From Periplaneta americana (lineage: Eukaryota; Arthropoda; Insecta; Blattodea; Blattidae), in the NCBI RefSeq assembly GCF_040183065.1, contig NW_027185501.1:310001-374000 (forward strand): 64,000 bases of DNA, given 5' to 3'. Positions 21,514 through 32,763 of this stretch are shown in pieces. The position numbers and the translations under genes were made by a program. The notes beneath the pieces were generated by a model that was not told the origin of the DNA, ran no database searches, and worked only from the letters and a program-made list of their open reading frames with translations. The stretch's first letter is position 1. Each line of letters begins with the position of its first letter.

Positions 21514-22136
21514 ACTGTGTATTAAGAAAAGTAAAAATAAAAATTAATGATTTGTTTTTTTTTATTATGTAATAGAGAGAACAGAAATTACATACCATAT
21601 GTTTTAGATGTTATGTTATTTTTTTTTAGTTGGCTACCATGTCTTTATAACTTTATGTACGAAAACAAAGTGTTGTATTCTGTCCTTGTAGTCAACAGCT
21701 GTGTAATTACTAACATTAAGCTTTTGAGTTCTGTCCGCATGCACAGCAATTTTCCAAAATCGATTCGAATGTGCATTGCAGTGCCATCTATAGATAAGAA
21801 TGTGTACTATGTCATGCCTATGAGTGCTCCAGTGTGAGCTGCATGGTGTTATTTGCCTATGGTGAAGAGGGAGGGTACTGTACCGTTCGTTTGAACGACT
21901 CAACGACTCCGACTCATCACCACTGGTGACTGTTATTTCGGAACTGTTATTTGGAACATAGTATTTTTTCGGAACCGGAACCGTCGGAACTGTTCCGGGA
22001 AAAGAACAACTTCGCCCATCACTAACAGATATATGCTTATTACTACTCTGTGTTCTATTCTACTTTAATTTTTTTGTAAAGTCAATTGAATTCACAAATT
22101 TGCAAAAGTCTTTTAAGAATCTTTTTGTTAGGTCTC

Positions 22137-22229
22137 TTTCGCGATCAGCTGTTAAGCGAGTCACGTGGTCTGCCTGTACTACAGGCCGTAAGGCAGACCA
22201 CGTGACTCGCTTAACAGCTGATCGCGAAA
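22137..22229. repeat. Perfect 38-bp hairpin
   Basis: Arms 22137-22174 and 22192-22229 are exact reverse complements (left arm starts TTTCGCGATCAGCTGTTAAG), with a 17-base loop. The arms are GC-richer than the surroundings. The loop-proximal part (CAGGCCGTAAGGCAG) resembles the sequence at 25200-25230 in inverse orientation (CAGGCCGTAATGCAG), so the arm may be a transposon terminus that has been duplicated head to head. Confidence 0.95.
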
Positions 22230-22894
22230 GGCGGTCTTTCAACCATATGAATTAGTTGCAGTGCATGAAGAATAACACATATTTCTCTGAAATGCAAATT
22301 GCGTCAGTAAAATTTTAAACAGTGATTGTGAGACACTTGAGACACAATTTACTTGCAATTTAAGGTATAATATTATTTTTGGTGTGAAAATTACGTTGTT
22401 GCAGGCAAAGTTCGTATGTGTTATACCTGCCTTTATTTCGATTAAATATTGCGTCCTTATGTGGTTAAGTGAATTTTTGGTCTTATAAACAGTAGGCTAA
22501 ATATGTGTAATAATATATACGTGAAAGTGAAACATTGACTGGCATGTGAAGTAAGTTGTGATTAGGCCTAAGTGCAGCGTTATCGATGTTACTCTTGTCT
22601 AATCCATTATTGCTAGTTTACCGTATTTGTCTTATTAAATTTAAATTATTGCGCCCTTTTTATTTGTGAACAACCTACATTATACGAGTAAATAATACGA
22701 CGTTTGATAATATACACAATTTGAACTAAAAACGAGATACATATAGTAATTATATTACGAAAAGGTAATTTCATAGAAGACGGGCACTTGGTTGAATATA
22801 GTAAGTATTACCAACTTCTTTATTTCAGAGTTAAATGTTAGTGATCTTTTAGTGACTTTTACATGTTAGTTCTAGGTTTTTGTACTAGGTGTCG

Positions 22895-23185
22895 CCGTGA
22901 TTTTCTTTTAATTTTATTGGTTATAGTTGTCATTTGTTCTAGAATTTTCGTTAATTTTGAATGGATAATGACGTTATCAGTTGTTCTTGGTTGTTTGACG
23001 TGAGTGGTGTTATGTTGTGCCTGATGGCTAAAAGCTATTGAAAGTTTCTCATTTTATGATTTTTGTGATTTTCTTTCGATTTGATTGGTTATAGTTATCA
23101 TTTATTCTAGAATTTTCATTAATTTTTCATGGATAATGACGTTGTCCTGTTGTTCTTGGTTGTTTGACGTGAGTGGTGTTACATT
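22895..23185. repeat. Direct repeat, ~168-bp period
   Basis: A GTGATTTTCTTT...GATTGGTTATAGTT(G/A)TCATTT, then GGATAATGACGTT and GTTCTTGGTTGTTTGACGTG block occurs at about 22900-23015 and 23068-23184. Confidence 0.85.
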
Positions 23186-23300
23186 GTAGATTTGTCTGCA
23201 TTTGTCGAATGCACATCATCATGCTTACGAAAAGCCACTTTTCAGTGCCAATAATTTATTTTGTGCGCACAAGATTGGAATTTTGAAGTAAGAGGGAAAG
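23183..23300 (-). repeat. Inverted copy of the element inside the P transposon
   Basis: Matches 18168-18295 on the opposite strand over about 120 bases (for example CTTACTTCAAAATTCCAA and AAATTATTGGCACTGAAAAG). This copy lacks the 17-bp perfect inverted ends seen at 18.2 kb. Confidence 0.8.
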
Positions 23301-23718
23301 GAAGGAAACCGTGTTCTGAAATTTATCTATTAAATTTTGTGTCGATTTTGGTTTAGTTCTTTCGCTGGTGAAGAAGGATTGTGTTGAATGTTGAGAAGAA
23401 AACTGTTTTCCTGTGGTTTAAAGGAATTATTTACTGAATTTTCTGTAGAAGTTAAGATGTAATAAGTGTTCGAAGAGAATTTCATTTAGTGTAAACACGT
23501 GGTTTATTTATGCAAAGTTGACTGTACGACAAAGTGTTGGCTTAGTTCTTTGTTGGCTGCATGGTTTAAGTTTAGATTGCCTTGAAGCCTGTGTCATTTG
23601 TACTGGAAGTGAAGAGGTTGTCGTTGAAGACGTCGATGAGAATTGAATTTTATTTGATAAGATGATAAATTATTATGTTTTGTTTTGTGTTTTAGTGATT
23701 TTTGGGGGGTAAAGTACG

Positions 23719-23937
23719 GACGAAAACTGCCAGAAAAGTACTACCAACTATGAAGTTCGAATGCCACCAAACGCCAAAAAAATCAAAGGCGAGAAATTAA
23801 ATATATTTTCATTTTTTTTGGAGGGCTTGTTCTTCTTTAAAAATATGAATATATATTTGATTTTTCATCTCTGATTTTGCGATGTTTGGTGACATTTGAA
23901 CTTCATAGTTGGCAGAAGGTTTTTGGTAGTTTTCGTC
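23719..23937. mobile_element. Fold-back MITE, ~85-bp arms
   Basis: Left arm from 23719 (GACGAAAACTGCCAGAAAAG, then CCAACTATGAAGTTCGAATG) pairs with the right arm ending at 23937 (GTTTTCGTC) with scattered mismatches and one small gap. About 50 bases of AT-rich spacer lie between. Non-coding. Confidence 0.8.
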
Positions 23938-24289
23938 AGCCATGTTGGATTTTGCCCGTCTTCTAGGAAATTACCTACGAAAAATTATACCCTATAGTTT
24001 TCATTACTGTTACAGTATCTAGAATTGTAATTAGTTGAAATAAAGCACTCATGCTTCATTACGAAATTCTTGCACATTCATTTATGCACGTTTCAACAAT
24101 TTTCAGTTGCATCGCACGCATATTTTAATGTGTTGAAGTTATAGGTTATGTTTATTCTATCAGTAATATTCGCAATTATGCATTATAATTAAGCATAACG
24201 CTACGTATAACTTATAAATGCAATTTGTCTACACTTCAATTGTATTTATTCGTTTCAGACGGTACTCCAGTCTGAAGTCTGATTAGTTT

Positions 24290-25090
24290 AATATGTTACT
24301 AGGGCTAAACTAGCGCTGAGGTAGTTCCCTTCGTATTCATACATCTTGCATATACAAATTAGTTCGGTTCGTTCAGGATTTTAATATGCCTTGCTTATAG
24401 GATCAAATGCATCTCCACAAAAAATAAATTCAACTGTTTTCAGTTCAGAAATTACCGGAACTATACCTCAGCGCTACTAAGTAATATAACGTATGTACGT
24501 ATCATAGGAGGGACTGTGGTGAATTTTCTACCTATAAGTAAGGACGGTAACCGTGTTCTGAAGTTTATCCTAAAATATATTCTTCTTTATTAAATCTCAA
24601 AACAGTTTTCGTTCTCAACTTTAACCTAAAATGTTGACGCAGATAGGTTATGTTAACATAAGTAAATTCTCTTCACATAAAAATAACACAGTTTTATTTA
24701 TTATTCCTGCCACATTATGCAACACATAAATGGAACTTATGCACATGTTACATTGAATAAAAATTTAATTGTATTATTTATTTGTTCCCTACTATACTGG
24801 GTTGTAATGAATTGTATTTATCTAATCTACCAGGTTAACACACAACTGTACATACACTAATTTCATAGGAGGGACTGTGGTAAATTTTGTACCTACAAGT
24901 AAGGAAGGTAGATGTGCTAAATTAAAATCACAATATAAATAATTCTTCTTTATTAAATCTCAAAATAGCTTCCATTCCAAACTTAAAATGTTGATGCAAC
25001 CAGGTTATGTTAACATGTAAAACTCCGTTCACATTAAAATAACACAGTTTTGTAATTATTTCTGCAACATATTATGCAATAAGAAGTGTG
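24290..25090. repeat. Inverted motif and ~361-bp-period direct repeat
   Basis: CTAGCGCTGAGGTAGTTCCC at about 24311 and an inverse GGAACTATACCTCAGCGCTA at about 24463 bracket a 170-base unit. Next, CATAGGAGGGACTGTGGT opens two related copies at about 24503-24730 and 24864-25085, both with ATTCTTCTTTATTAAATCTC and AATAACACAGTTTT blocks. No protein-coding content. Confidence 0.75.
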
Positions 25091-25334
25091 AAGGGGTCTT
25101 ATACACACATTACACTAAATAAAATTGAGCGCCGACACGCTATAAAGTAATATATTTCACTCAGCTCCGTATACTCAAATAGAAAAGCCCGACTCATCGA
25201 GTGACGTCACACAACCTGCATTACGGCCTGGTCTAGATCACGATGGCAGTGACAGAGCGGTTCAAACGTAAACACTTGAACAGTAGAAAAATCATATTAT
25301 GAAGCGGGAAAATGAATAGCGACAGCTCAGGTCA

Positions 25335-25546
25335 AGATAAATATACGTGAGAGCTTGGGAGAGTTCCACCAGCTTGTACCTTCGTTGTGGGATGACGAAG
25401 AAAAGTTTAAATATTATTATCGTTTGTCCATTAATACATACAAGGAAATAATAGAGAAAATGAGGCCACTAATAGATGTTGGGCACACAAATTTCAGGAG
25501 AAGCATAAGTTTTGAAGAAAGGCTGACTGACTGTAACTTTGAGGTA
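25335..25546 (+). pseudogene. PIF/Harbinger transposase N-terminal fragment
   Basis: The frame reads RESLGEFHQLVPSLWDDEEK, then FKYYYRLSINTYKEIIEKMR, then TNFRRSISFEERL. GEFH..(V/I)..L..D..KF..YFR(M/L)S and TNFRR.I..EERL are the hallmark N-terminal blocks of HARBI1-type (PIF/Harbinger) transposases. The frame then diverges into a GAG-GTAAGC that could be a splice donor, and no DDE region follows within the next kilobase. So this is a fragment or a first exon whose remainder is lost. HARBI1-type proteins need a MYB-like partner, which I do not see nearby. Confidence 0.7.
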
Positions 25547-25764
25547 AGCATTTAAATGCTTTTTAATTGGAGGTTTGAAAGTGGCATTCAGTATTGACAT
25601 AACGAAAAGTATGGCAATAGTAAAGTTTAGCGGTCCCTACTGAGATATATTTAAAATCATCTGCCTCAAGTGAGGTTGACCACTGGGGTCCGAAATTAAC
25701 AAACATAAAAGATAATGGGAAATGAAACGAGTAAAATACTTATTAGATTTGCACATTAAAACAA

Positions 25765-26120
25765 AAATTTATGTGTTAACATATAAATGATAGTGTAGAA
25801 TTTGAAGAGAGGCTTTCAGAATTTCCATCACAATCTTGTGAACCTCATAAAAGGGAGTTTTAAAGGATTTAAGGATATTACATGTAAATTTTTGTAAACA
25901 ACCCCTCGCTCCAAATAGTAAGCCTGTAACATCCCAGTTGTAAAGCGAAGTGCCATATTTTTCACTGAGGTATGGAAGACAGGTACAGTACATATTCAGC
26001 TCTCTTGTCATTTATCTGCAGTGCCTGATTCGTGTCTCGTTCAAAGCAAACTGCAGGGTCTAAGACCGTAGTCGAACTTTCTTTAAATAGGATAATAGAG
26101 TCGAAGATATTCCTTCATAA
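25765..26120 (-). pseudogene. R2-like LINE, restriction-like endonuclease fragment
   Basis: The minus strand reads TTVLDPAVCFERDTNQALQI, then YLPYLSEKYGTSLYNWDVTG, then LLFGARG and LKASLQILHYHLY. This follows the LDPT.RFE...Q...V...K...Y......KY.....V.GL..GARG layout of the C-terminal restriction-like endonuclease in R2-clade retrotransposons. The Asp/Glu pair in LDPxxxFE is retained. Only about 120 residues remain, with a frame change near 26.0 kb. No CCHC finger or reverse transcriptase is adjacent. The same layout is better preserved at 29.4-30.9 kb. Confidence 0.7.
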
Positions 26121-26826
26121 CATGCACACACCTGAAAATAAAAGAGCTGAATATGACGAGTTTCAGATTGTTTGAAAACCAGTTGCACCAGTACATTGCT
26201 TTTATACCTTAATTTGCAGCTGTTTGATTATAGTGCAGGTGAATAATATATAATTAGCCTACAGTTACATTTATATAAGTTTACTGTATATTACTTTTAT
26301 TTCTTGATTAACTGCTTGTCCACCCTGTTGAAGTTATGAGATAATCATCTACTGTGAATTGATTCATACTTAAATTAATTTAGTAAACTAACATTCCATG
26401 GGAACTAGAAGTGTGATCTCAGGCTCGTTTTAATTCTGTGTATGATGCTGTTTGGATTTTTGTCAGTTTAATAGCAGGTCAATATTATAAAAATGTGTGA
26501 TTTTTTTACGCTTAGAAAATGTTTTAGTATGTAACTTTTGAGTGCAGTTTAGTATTTTCATGACTTTATTTTAATATTATGCAAATAATAAAGTACCCCT
26601 TTCATTTTGTGCTACAAAATACAAATATGGTATAATATATGCACGTTTTTTATAATGATATTGCAAGAAACTTAACAAAAATGTAACATTAATTTTCTGT
26701 TACAATTGCTCTTTTCTGTACTAATTTGGAAATATGGATGCAATTTCACATTCATTTCTAGATAAATTCCATACAAGATTGCATTGTTACAAATTGGTGA
26801 GTAAAACCTTAAGTTTCTCTGAAAGC

Positions 26827-26857
<31 letters not shown>

Positions 26858-28050
26858 ACACCTTTCATATGACATTATTGCATTTAATTACATGTAAAAA
26901 ATATACTGTCAATATAAATATCGGATGTTTGAGATATCTCATGATTCTAAATTAATAGTAATATTTTTTATTTATTTGAACAAAATTATGTAAGGAATCC
27001 GTAAGAAAACTAAAATTATAGGTGACAAGTAATAGAAATGATTGCTGCTATGTTTGAAATTGAGAAAACTATCTTATTCAAAATATAAAAATAAAGTTAT
27101 GCACAACTTTGTATATGTACTGCACTTGTCTGTTCAACTATATATTTGTGTAAATATTGTATGGTGCACTAGCCTTGTTCATCTTGTGCATTTACATTAA
27201 CGTAAGTATGGACAAGAAACTCTTATTTTGCAGAGCGTACGAAGCATGGTCAGTATATTTTTACAGTAATATGGTCTAGGACTTAACTTCTATGAAGAAA
27301 TAGATCAATATAGGTGTTTGATCATTCTCACCATATTATTCCTCTTTTGACCTGTTTCATTACAGTCATTTACAAAGAAAAGCCATAAGAACCAGCGGTA
27401 TATCCAAGTATTGCTGTAAGAAGACATGGATTGTTTTTTTATTAGACTAGGAATACAATGTGGAAGCTGTACTGGACTGGATATGGGGAATAGCAGCTTT
27501 CAGGCCGGTGCCCATGACTCGACAAGGCTTGGTACTTAATAGCATGTCATGAGTGTGAGGCTAAGGTCTGCAGTCTGGTTTTGTCTTTGCAGTCACATGG
27601 CATTTAATGTATAGTGTTTAGTAATGAGTTAGTGATTTATAATTTATATATCAATAATGTAATGGGGTAATGTCAAATAGCTTTCACAATCCAAGAAAGA
27701 ATTTTTATAAGCAATATAAGGGTCATTCCATTGTGACAGTTTGTGACATTTGTACTATAATTATTCATGAAAGAAAAAAAAAATAGAACTAAATGTTCAA
27801 ATTTGTTCAAAATTTATTTTTACAAAAGTGCTTCAAAATCACTAAAAGAACATTACAATAGAGACTGTACATTCTACAAAACATACTTTTTTTCTGTGAC
27901 AGTTGTAACCATTTCATGACATGAAGTTCCCACAAGAGTTTTTTAAGACAAGATTTCTGTTAAGTTTTGGGATAAGTAATATGAACTTATATTTTTTTCC
28001 TGATACATTAGGTAGCAGTGTATAAGACCTCGTATACACAGTAGATATGA
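26121..28050. other. AT-rich, unassigned
   Basis: No recognisable coding frame. It contains an (AT)n run at 26827-26854. GGGTCATTCCAT at about 27721 is a motif that recurs inverted at about 53867-53878 and could be the end of a Tc1/mariner-type MITE. Confidence 0.4.
26827..26854. repeat. (AT)n microsatellite
   Basis: About fourteen AT dinucleotide units. Confidence 0.95.
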
Positions 28051-28051
28051 T

Positions 28052-29068
28052 GCTTTAGAAAACACGGAAATTTTACTTGAAAGGTTTGAAAGTAAATCCT
28101 GGAAAGACCAAATACTAATTATGTCTCGTGACCAGAGTTAGAATTTATAAAACAATTACATTACCGGTTGCTCTGTATGGTTGTGAAATTTGGACTCTCA
28201 CTTTGAGAAGGAAATAGAGATTAAGGGTGTTTGAGAATAAGGTTCTTAGGAAAATATTTGGGGCTAAGAGGGATGAAGTTACAGGAGAATGGAGACAGTT
28301 ACACAACGCAGAACTGCATGCATTGTATTCGTTACCTGACATAATTAGGAATATTAAATCCAGATGTTTGAGATGGGTAGGGCATGTAGCATATATGGGC
28401 GAATCCAGAAATGCATATAGAGTGTTAGTTGGGAGATTGGAAGGAAAAAGATCTTTAGGGAGGCCGAAACATAGATGGGAAGATAATATTAAAATGGACT
28501 TGAGGGAGGTGGGATATGATGATAGAGACTGGATTAATCTTGCACAGGATAGAGACCAGTGGTGGGCTTATGTGAGGGCAACAATGAATCTGGGGTTCCT
28601 TAAAAGCCATTTGTAAGTAAGTCTCGTGACCAGAACATAGTACGAAATGGAGATATAAAAATTGGAAATTTATTCTTTATAAAGAAGGAAAAATTCAAAT
28701 ACCTTGCAGCAAATATAAATTATACATGAGAGGAAATTAAAACGCAAAATAAATATGGAAAATGTCTGATATTATTCGGTTGAGAAGCTTTTGTCATTCA
28801 GTCTGTTTTCAAAAAAGCTGAAAGTTAGGATTTATAAAACAGTTATATTATTGGTTTTTCTGTATGGTTATAAAACTTTGATTCCCACTTTGAGAGAGTA
28901 ACAGAAAATAAGGTGCTTAGGAAAATATTTGGAGTAAGAGGATGAAGTTACAGAAGAATGGAGAAAGTTACACAACACAGAACTGCACACATTGGGACTG
29001 GATTAAGCTTGCTCAGGATAGGGACCGATTGCGGGGTTATGTGAGAGTGGCAATGAACCTCTGGGTTT
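28052..29068 (+). pseudogene. Older RTE-like LINE (family A), split by a younger copy
   Basis: Left part 28052-28136 reads ENTEILLE...KVNPGKTKY and stops at the conserved TCTCGTGACCAG (MSRDQ codons). The right part resumes at 28621 with the same bases and continues NIVRNGDIKIGNL..., KFKYLA, then a stop-ridden version of the RIYKT...[12 protein letters not shown] tail. A further internal deletion joins the TELH.A region directly to ...TGLSLL near 28994, and the copy ends at about 29068. Its extensive decay contrasts with the younger insert. Confidence 0.85.
28123..28634 (+). mobile_element. Younger family-A LINE nested in the older one, 14-bp TSD
   Basis: The insert 28137-28620 is bounded by the direct repeat GTCTCGTGACCAGA at 28123-28136 and 28621-28634. 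It begins at codons RIYKT, so it is strongly 5'-truncated. It has one stop after LRRK, then an intact 129-residue frame (28227-28616) through [20 protein letters not shown] and [20 protein letters not shown]. It ends in AAAAGCCATTTGTAAGTAA, the family's tetranucleotide tail. Insertion into a member of its own family with a clean duplication shows at least two waves of activity. Confidence 0.92.
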
Positions 29069-29439
29069 ATGTATGTGACGGTTGCCACGTTGTGTGAACT
29101 TTTTAATCGTATACGATGATATCTGCATGCACATAGGCTAATTTCTATATAAAGTGATAACATCATCATCAACTCTTGAAGGTTTAGGAGAGCTGTCTTG
29201 TTCTGCCTCATGCTTGATGCCATATTCATGCTGGTTTCCCTGCAGCCTCATATTAAAGTGGTACCATATTTTTATTTAATTTCTTCGTGTAACCACTACA
29301 GGTTGCCATCGACAAAGAATACCATGATGCATTAGAGTAAATGTCTTGAGGCTTAGTGATACATTGTTGTTAGAGTGAAAAATAACAGTTTGAATTATAT
29401 TGAAACACATGATATTAAACGAAGTAACGTCAAGGAGAT
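29069..29439. other. Unassigned spacer
   Basis: Between the nested LINEs and the R2-like element. The right part may be 3' untranslated sequence of the latter. No coding signal. Confidence 0.4.
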
Positions 29440-30915
29440 CCGAATTAGTCATGGTCCATATGTATGATGCCTGAAAATAGCTATTGAGCCTTTGAGTGCT
29501 GCAATTGTTAGATCTCTTAAAATATTTTTATGCAGGCCAAAAGATTTACAGAAGTCGACTAGGAACTAGGGTATGGTCCCACGGGCTCCTATCATTAGTC
29601 CCATAGTGACAATGGATTCCAGATGGTATTTGTCCTTATAAAAACTGATGGAAGGTTCGTATATATTTCTTTTTTCCTCGTGTACTTCTTCTGGCTGGTG
29701 TTCGTGCGATTCGAATCTCACAGTAGGATCTATGATGTAACCTTCAAGAGAGGGAGGTTTAAATGCAATTATGTCGATTCTTCGATTACTGCCCTCACTG
29801 GATATGCCGTGTATTTCTTCATATACTGAATAACCTTTGTTCCTTAAGGCAGTTGCTATTATAGATCTTACTGTATGATGGCGCATATTTCATAGAAGTT
29901 CACTGTGTGAACAGGCCCCTAGGACATGGGCAAGGGTTTCAACCTCCCTGTCGCAACGTCGACAGAGGTTACTGCCCGAAGACCTGCCAGGTACACTACG
30001 CACAGCTGACACGTTCGCATTCATCTTGATCGCTTCCCTCCACTCACTACAGATTCCGGATCCACTTACAAGCCGGGGTATATTGTTGGTATAAGAGCAC
30101 TCCTTTGCATTTATGTTTTTTCTGGCTCCAGTTGTCAAACGCTTTTTCTCTTAATACTTGCCGTACCTTTCGCGTATCTACAGTGCCGTATTTATTTAAA
30201 ATATTTGCTGATTCGGTGATATTGAGTGCTGTGAGACTGGATGTAATTTCTTGGGATAATGGCATTGTAGCATGTAGGAAGGAATTATTGGATTTAAGCA
30301 ATATCTTACATGCATTTATATGTTGTAAGTATAATTCCCATGCTGAACAAAATAAACTTAATCCCTTGAATTTTGTGTCTGTATACAACATATCTGTAGG
30401 AAGGTCATTAGGCAGTTGCAGTAATAATATCTGCATCCATTATGAATTTATTAGAAATTCTTTTTGGAGGCACTGTCTGAAATGGATATATTAGACTAGA
30501 ACAGATTGAGGTGTTAATGATGTTGTATTTTTGATCCGCTTGTATGGTGAAGAAACAAGCAATTCTACATTTGTTTTTACTTTAGACAATGTTGAAAGAG
30601 GATCAAAATTAATCTCATCATAAAAATTGACTCCTAGATAGTGAATGAAGTCACCTCTTTGCAAACCAGCTATTTCATTTCCAGACGAGATGTGGAAATT
30701 TTCTTCAAACAGCTGATCCTCTTTTAATACAAATGCCTTTACACTTGTTAATGTTAATATCTAGTCCAATTTCATCGAATTGTTGGAATGCATGATTGAA
30801 GAGTGTTAAAGCGGATTTTTTGTCTTTACCAATGATAACAATATCATCTGCGAAGCCCATTACAGTTAATTGATCTTCAGATGGACTTAAGTTAAATCCA
30901 TACTGAGTAGTCATG
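29440..30915 (-). pseudogene. R2-like LINE: RT end, CCHC finger and restriction-like endonuclease
   Basis: Minus-strand element, 5'-truncated inside the reverse transcriptase. At 30914-30705 the frame includes VMGFADDIVIIGKDKKSALT, the catalytic ADD motif, then thumb-like sequence (30436-30047). Next comes a CCHC finger, CRRCDREVETLAHVLGAC (29890-30138 frame). It is followed by RHHTVRSIIATALRNKGYSV and the restriction-like endonuclease RRIDIIAF, YIIDPTVRFESHEHQPEEVH and GLMIGARGTIP. The C-terminus continues DFCKSFGLHKNILRDLTIAA to a stop near 29447. This RT-CCHC-endonuclease order defines R2-clade elements. Frameshifts near 30.1 and 29.89 kb and stops make it inactive. No 28S rDNA target is next to it. 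Confidence 0.85.
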
Positions 30916-32560
30916 CCGTGTTCACTATTCTTACACTTTTTATTCTAAATATATGAAAAATATTATTATTCATAATTTGTGTGACGATTGGGACATTAAG
31001 CGCTATTAACTGTGCTAAAGTAAATGTGATTAATATATTTAATATAAAAACTGGAGAACCTATGAACAACATGTATTTCTCTCCAATATTAAAGGAGAAA
31101 CAATGGCACCCTTCAAAACAAAAGAATAGTGAGTTGCACAACATAGTTTAGCCAACCACAGAAATTATAAATTCAAGGCATTTAGTTTTATCCATACTTT
31201 AAATTAAAAAATCTGGAATATTACAGAACACATGGGATCAGTATTTGGTTGTTATATGCCAATAACCATAAAATTAATCATTACCTGTCAAAATGCACAA
31301 AAAATTAACTTTAAAATTGTATGGTTATGTCAAAGTTTACATGGAATGACTCATAAATATATAAATAGATCCTTGGCACAACAGCCTATGGAGGGTCAGA
31401 TCATCAGTCGACTGCTGGCCTCACGTCTGCATGCCTCAGCAAGTGTGAACGATAATCAAAGCAATACTGGTATGAAGGTAACATGTGATTAGCACAATAA
31501 TCCCTACCCCAGCCATTACAGTTGGCTCACGAGACCGGATTCCACTATGTGTTGTAGCTCCCCAAATTCAACATGCTGCTGAGTGGTCACTGTTCCTATA
31601 CACTGGTCGAGATTTCATGAGAAAATTTGTTCTCTCCCCTGAGGACTGGAACCAGCGGTCATTTCGTATCACTAGGCCAAAGCATAATGCCTTATACCAC
31701 GCAGATACAGTGATGGACTTTCATAAACATTACGTTGTTCGTCTTATAGAGATGTCATTGACAACTTCAAAGGAAGTTTCTGCAAGTTGATCCTCTTGGT
31801 AAATTCGGAGTTTATAAAATAACCAAAAAATTTCGTGAATCAGGTTTTGTGATCCTGTGATTAATTTGGCTACATAGGTATATTCTCATATAGATGCTGA
31901 ACCTGACCAAGTGGTAATTACAACTTAGATCAGAAGCTACCTACCTACTCTGGAAAGAGAATAGCACCTACCAAAACTGGATCAGCAAAACGTAGAAAGG
32001 GAAAAACAGTTAAGAGACGCATTCACAATTCATTTTGAAAGTCAAGTAGTTCAAGGTAATGTTGTTCCATCTTGAATCTTGTGTACACTACTTTTAACAC
32101 TTAAATATAAATGATTGGTTAAATGGCAAACTTACTAGTGTTAAATTATATAAGCACGTGTGACTTACAGCTGTTTTGGTGTATCTTTCACACCATCCTC
32201 AGAGCCTACTAGATCCTGGCATCATCATCGACATCGCTGCAAAGATTGGATCCTGCAGGTGCCCTTGTTCAAAATACTTGTCTTGCAATATTAGATGACT
32301 ACAGGTATCAATGTACTCTGCCCTTAACTACATAACAACCCAATGGCTGGAAATGAAAACAGAACACAGCCTTAATCCACAAAGTGAAAAATTAATTTAA
32401 TGATGGCGTGTTTCTTTCATTGTTCCTCCAATCAAGCAACTGCTGAAAAGACTTTATGAATGTATGAAAATACTGAAAAATGTTGCTAGTTTAAGTTTCC
32501 ATTATGTTCTACAACAAATCAAGGTTTTCTTAATTCAACACAGCCAAAAAAGTTACTGAA
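30916..32560. other. Unassigned; two open frames without recognised family
   Basis: Frames at 31232-31492 and 31485-31790 (plus) overlap by a few bases. The second begins MISTIIPTPAITVGSRDRIP and has a reasonably protein-like composition. Further on, one frame reads GKRIAPTKTGSAKRRKGKTV, a basic patch. I do not recognise the family. It could be a decayed transposon protein or host exon debris. Stops separate the pieces. Confidence 0.35.
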
Positions 32561-32763
32561 AACATTTAAGTACAGTAACGCGCGATGAACTTGATGAAAT
32601 GGAAAAATTTCAGCTTTACTATTGATTTTTGGGATAAAGTTTTCCAGTACAAAGAGGTATCAAATACAAAACCATTAAAAGAATTAGCATACCAAGTTCG
32701 CACCATCAATGTTATGTCTTGCTTGGTGAAATTCAGAAGTGGTTTCGAAGCATTATCGTTAAA
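32561..32763 (+). pseudogene. Probable hAT transposase C-terminal fragment
   Basis: The frame reads NLMKWKNFSFTIDFWDKVFQ, then YKEVSNTKPLKELAYQVRTI. E.KW..F....FW..V...K.......F.ELA..V..I is a pattern found just before the dimerisation block of some hAT transposases. The following block is diverged. It is interrupted by the SINE that follows immediately. Confidence 0.45.

Larger units (their letters stand above)
20493..22023. mobile_element. Non-autonomous hAT-like element
   Basis: Ends TAGAGATGGGTAAA (starting near 20493) and, inverted, TAGTGATGGGCGAA (ending near 22023) resemble a common hAT terminal motif. Sub-terminal GGAACTGTTCCGG blocks are also mirrored at the two ends. The left half contains a tandem duplication of about 140 bases. 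No transposase frame is visible; open frames across this interval (20480-20998 minus) arise from the repeated GC-rich block. I did not find a convincing 8-bp target duplication. Confidence 0.55.
22182..25230. mobile_element. Possible non-autonomous element with related ends
   Basis: CAGGCCGTAAGGCAGACCAC at 22182 and the inverse CAGGCCGTAATGCAGGTTGT ending at about 25230 are candidate terminal repeats, followed by related GTGACTCGC / GTGACGTCACTCG blocks. The interior is AT-rich, non-coding and built of local duplications. Whether the two ends belong to one insertion is inference; no target duplication was confirmed. Confidence 0.35.

Noticed and set aside
22060-22242. 60-residue minus-strand frame
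   Set aside because: It is created by reading through the perfect hairpin; the two halves are complementary, not coding.
26672-26955. Frames with IYIYIYIYI runs
   Set aside because: Translation of an (AT)n microsatellite.
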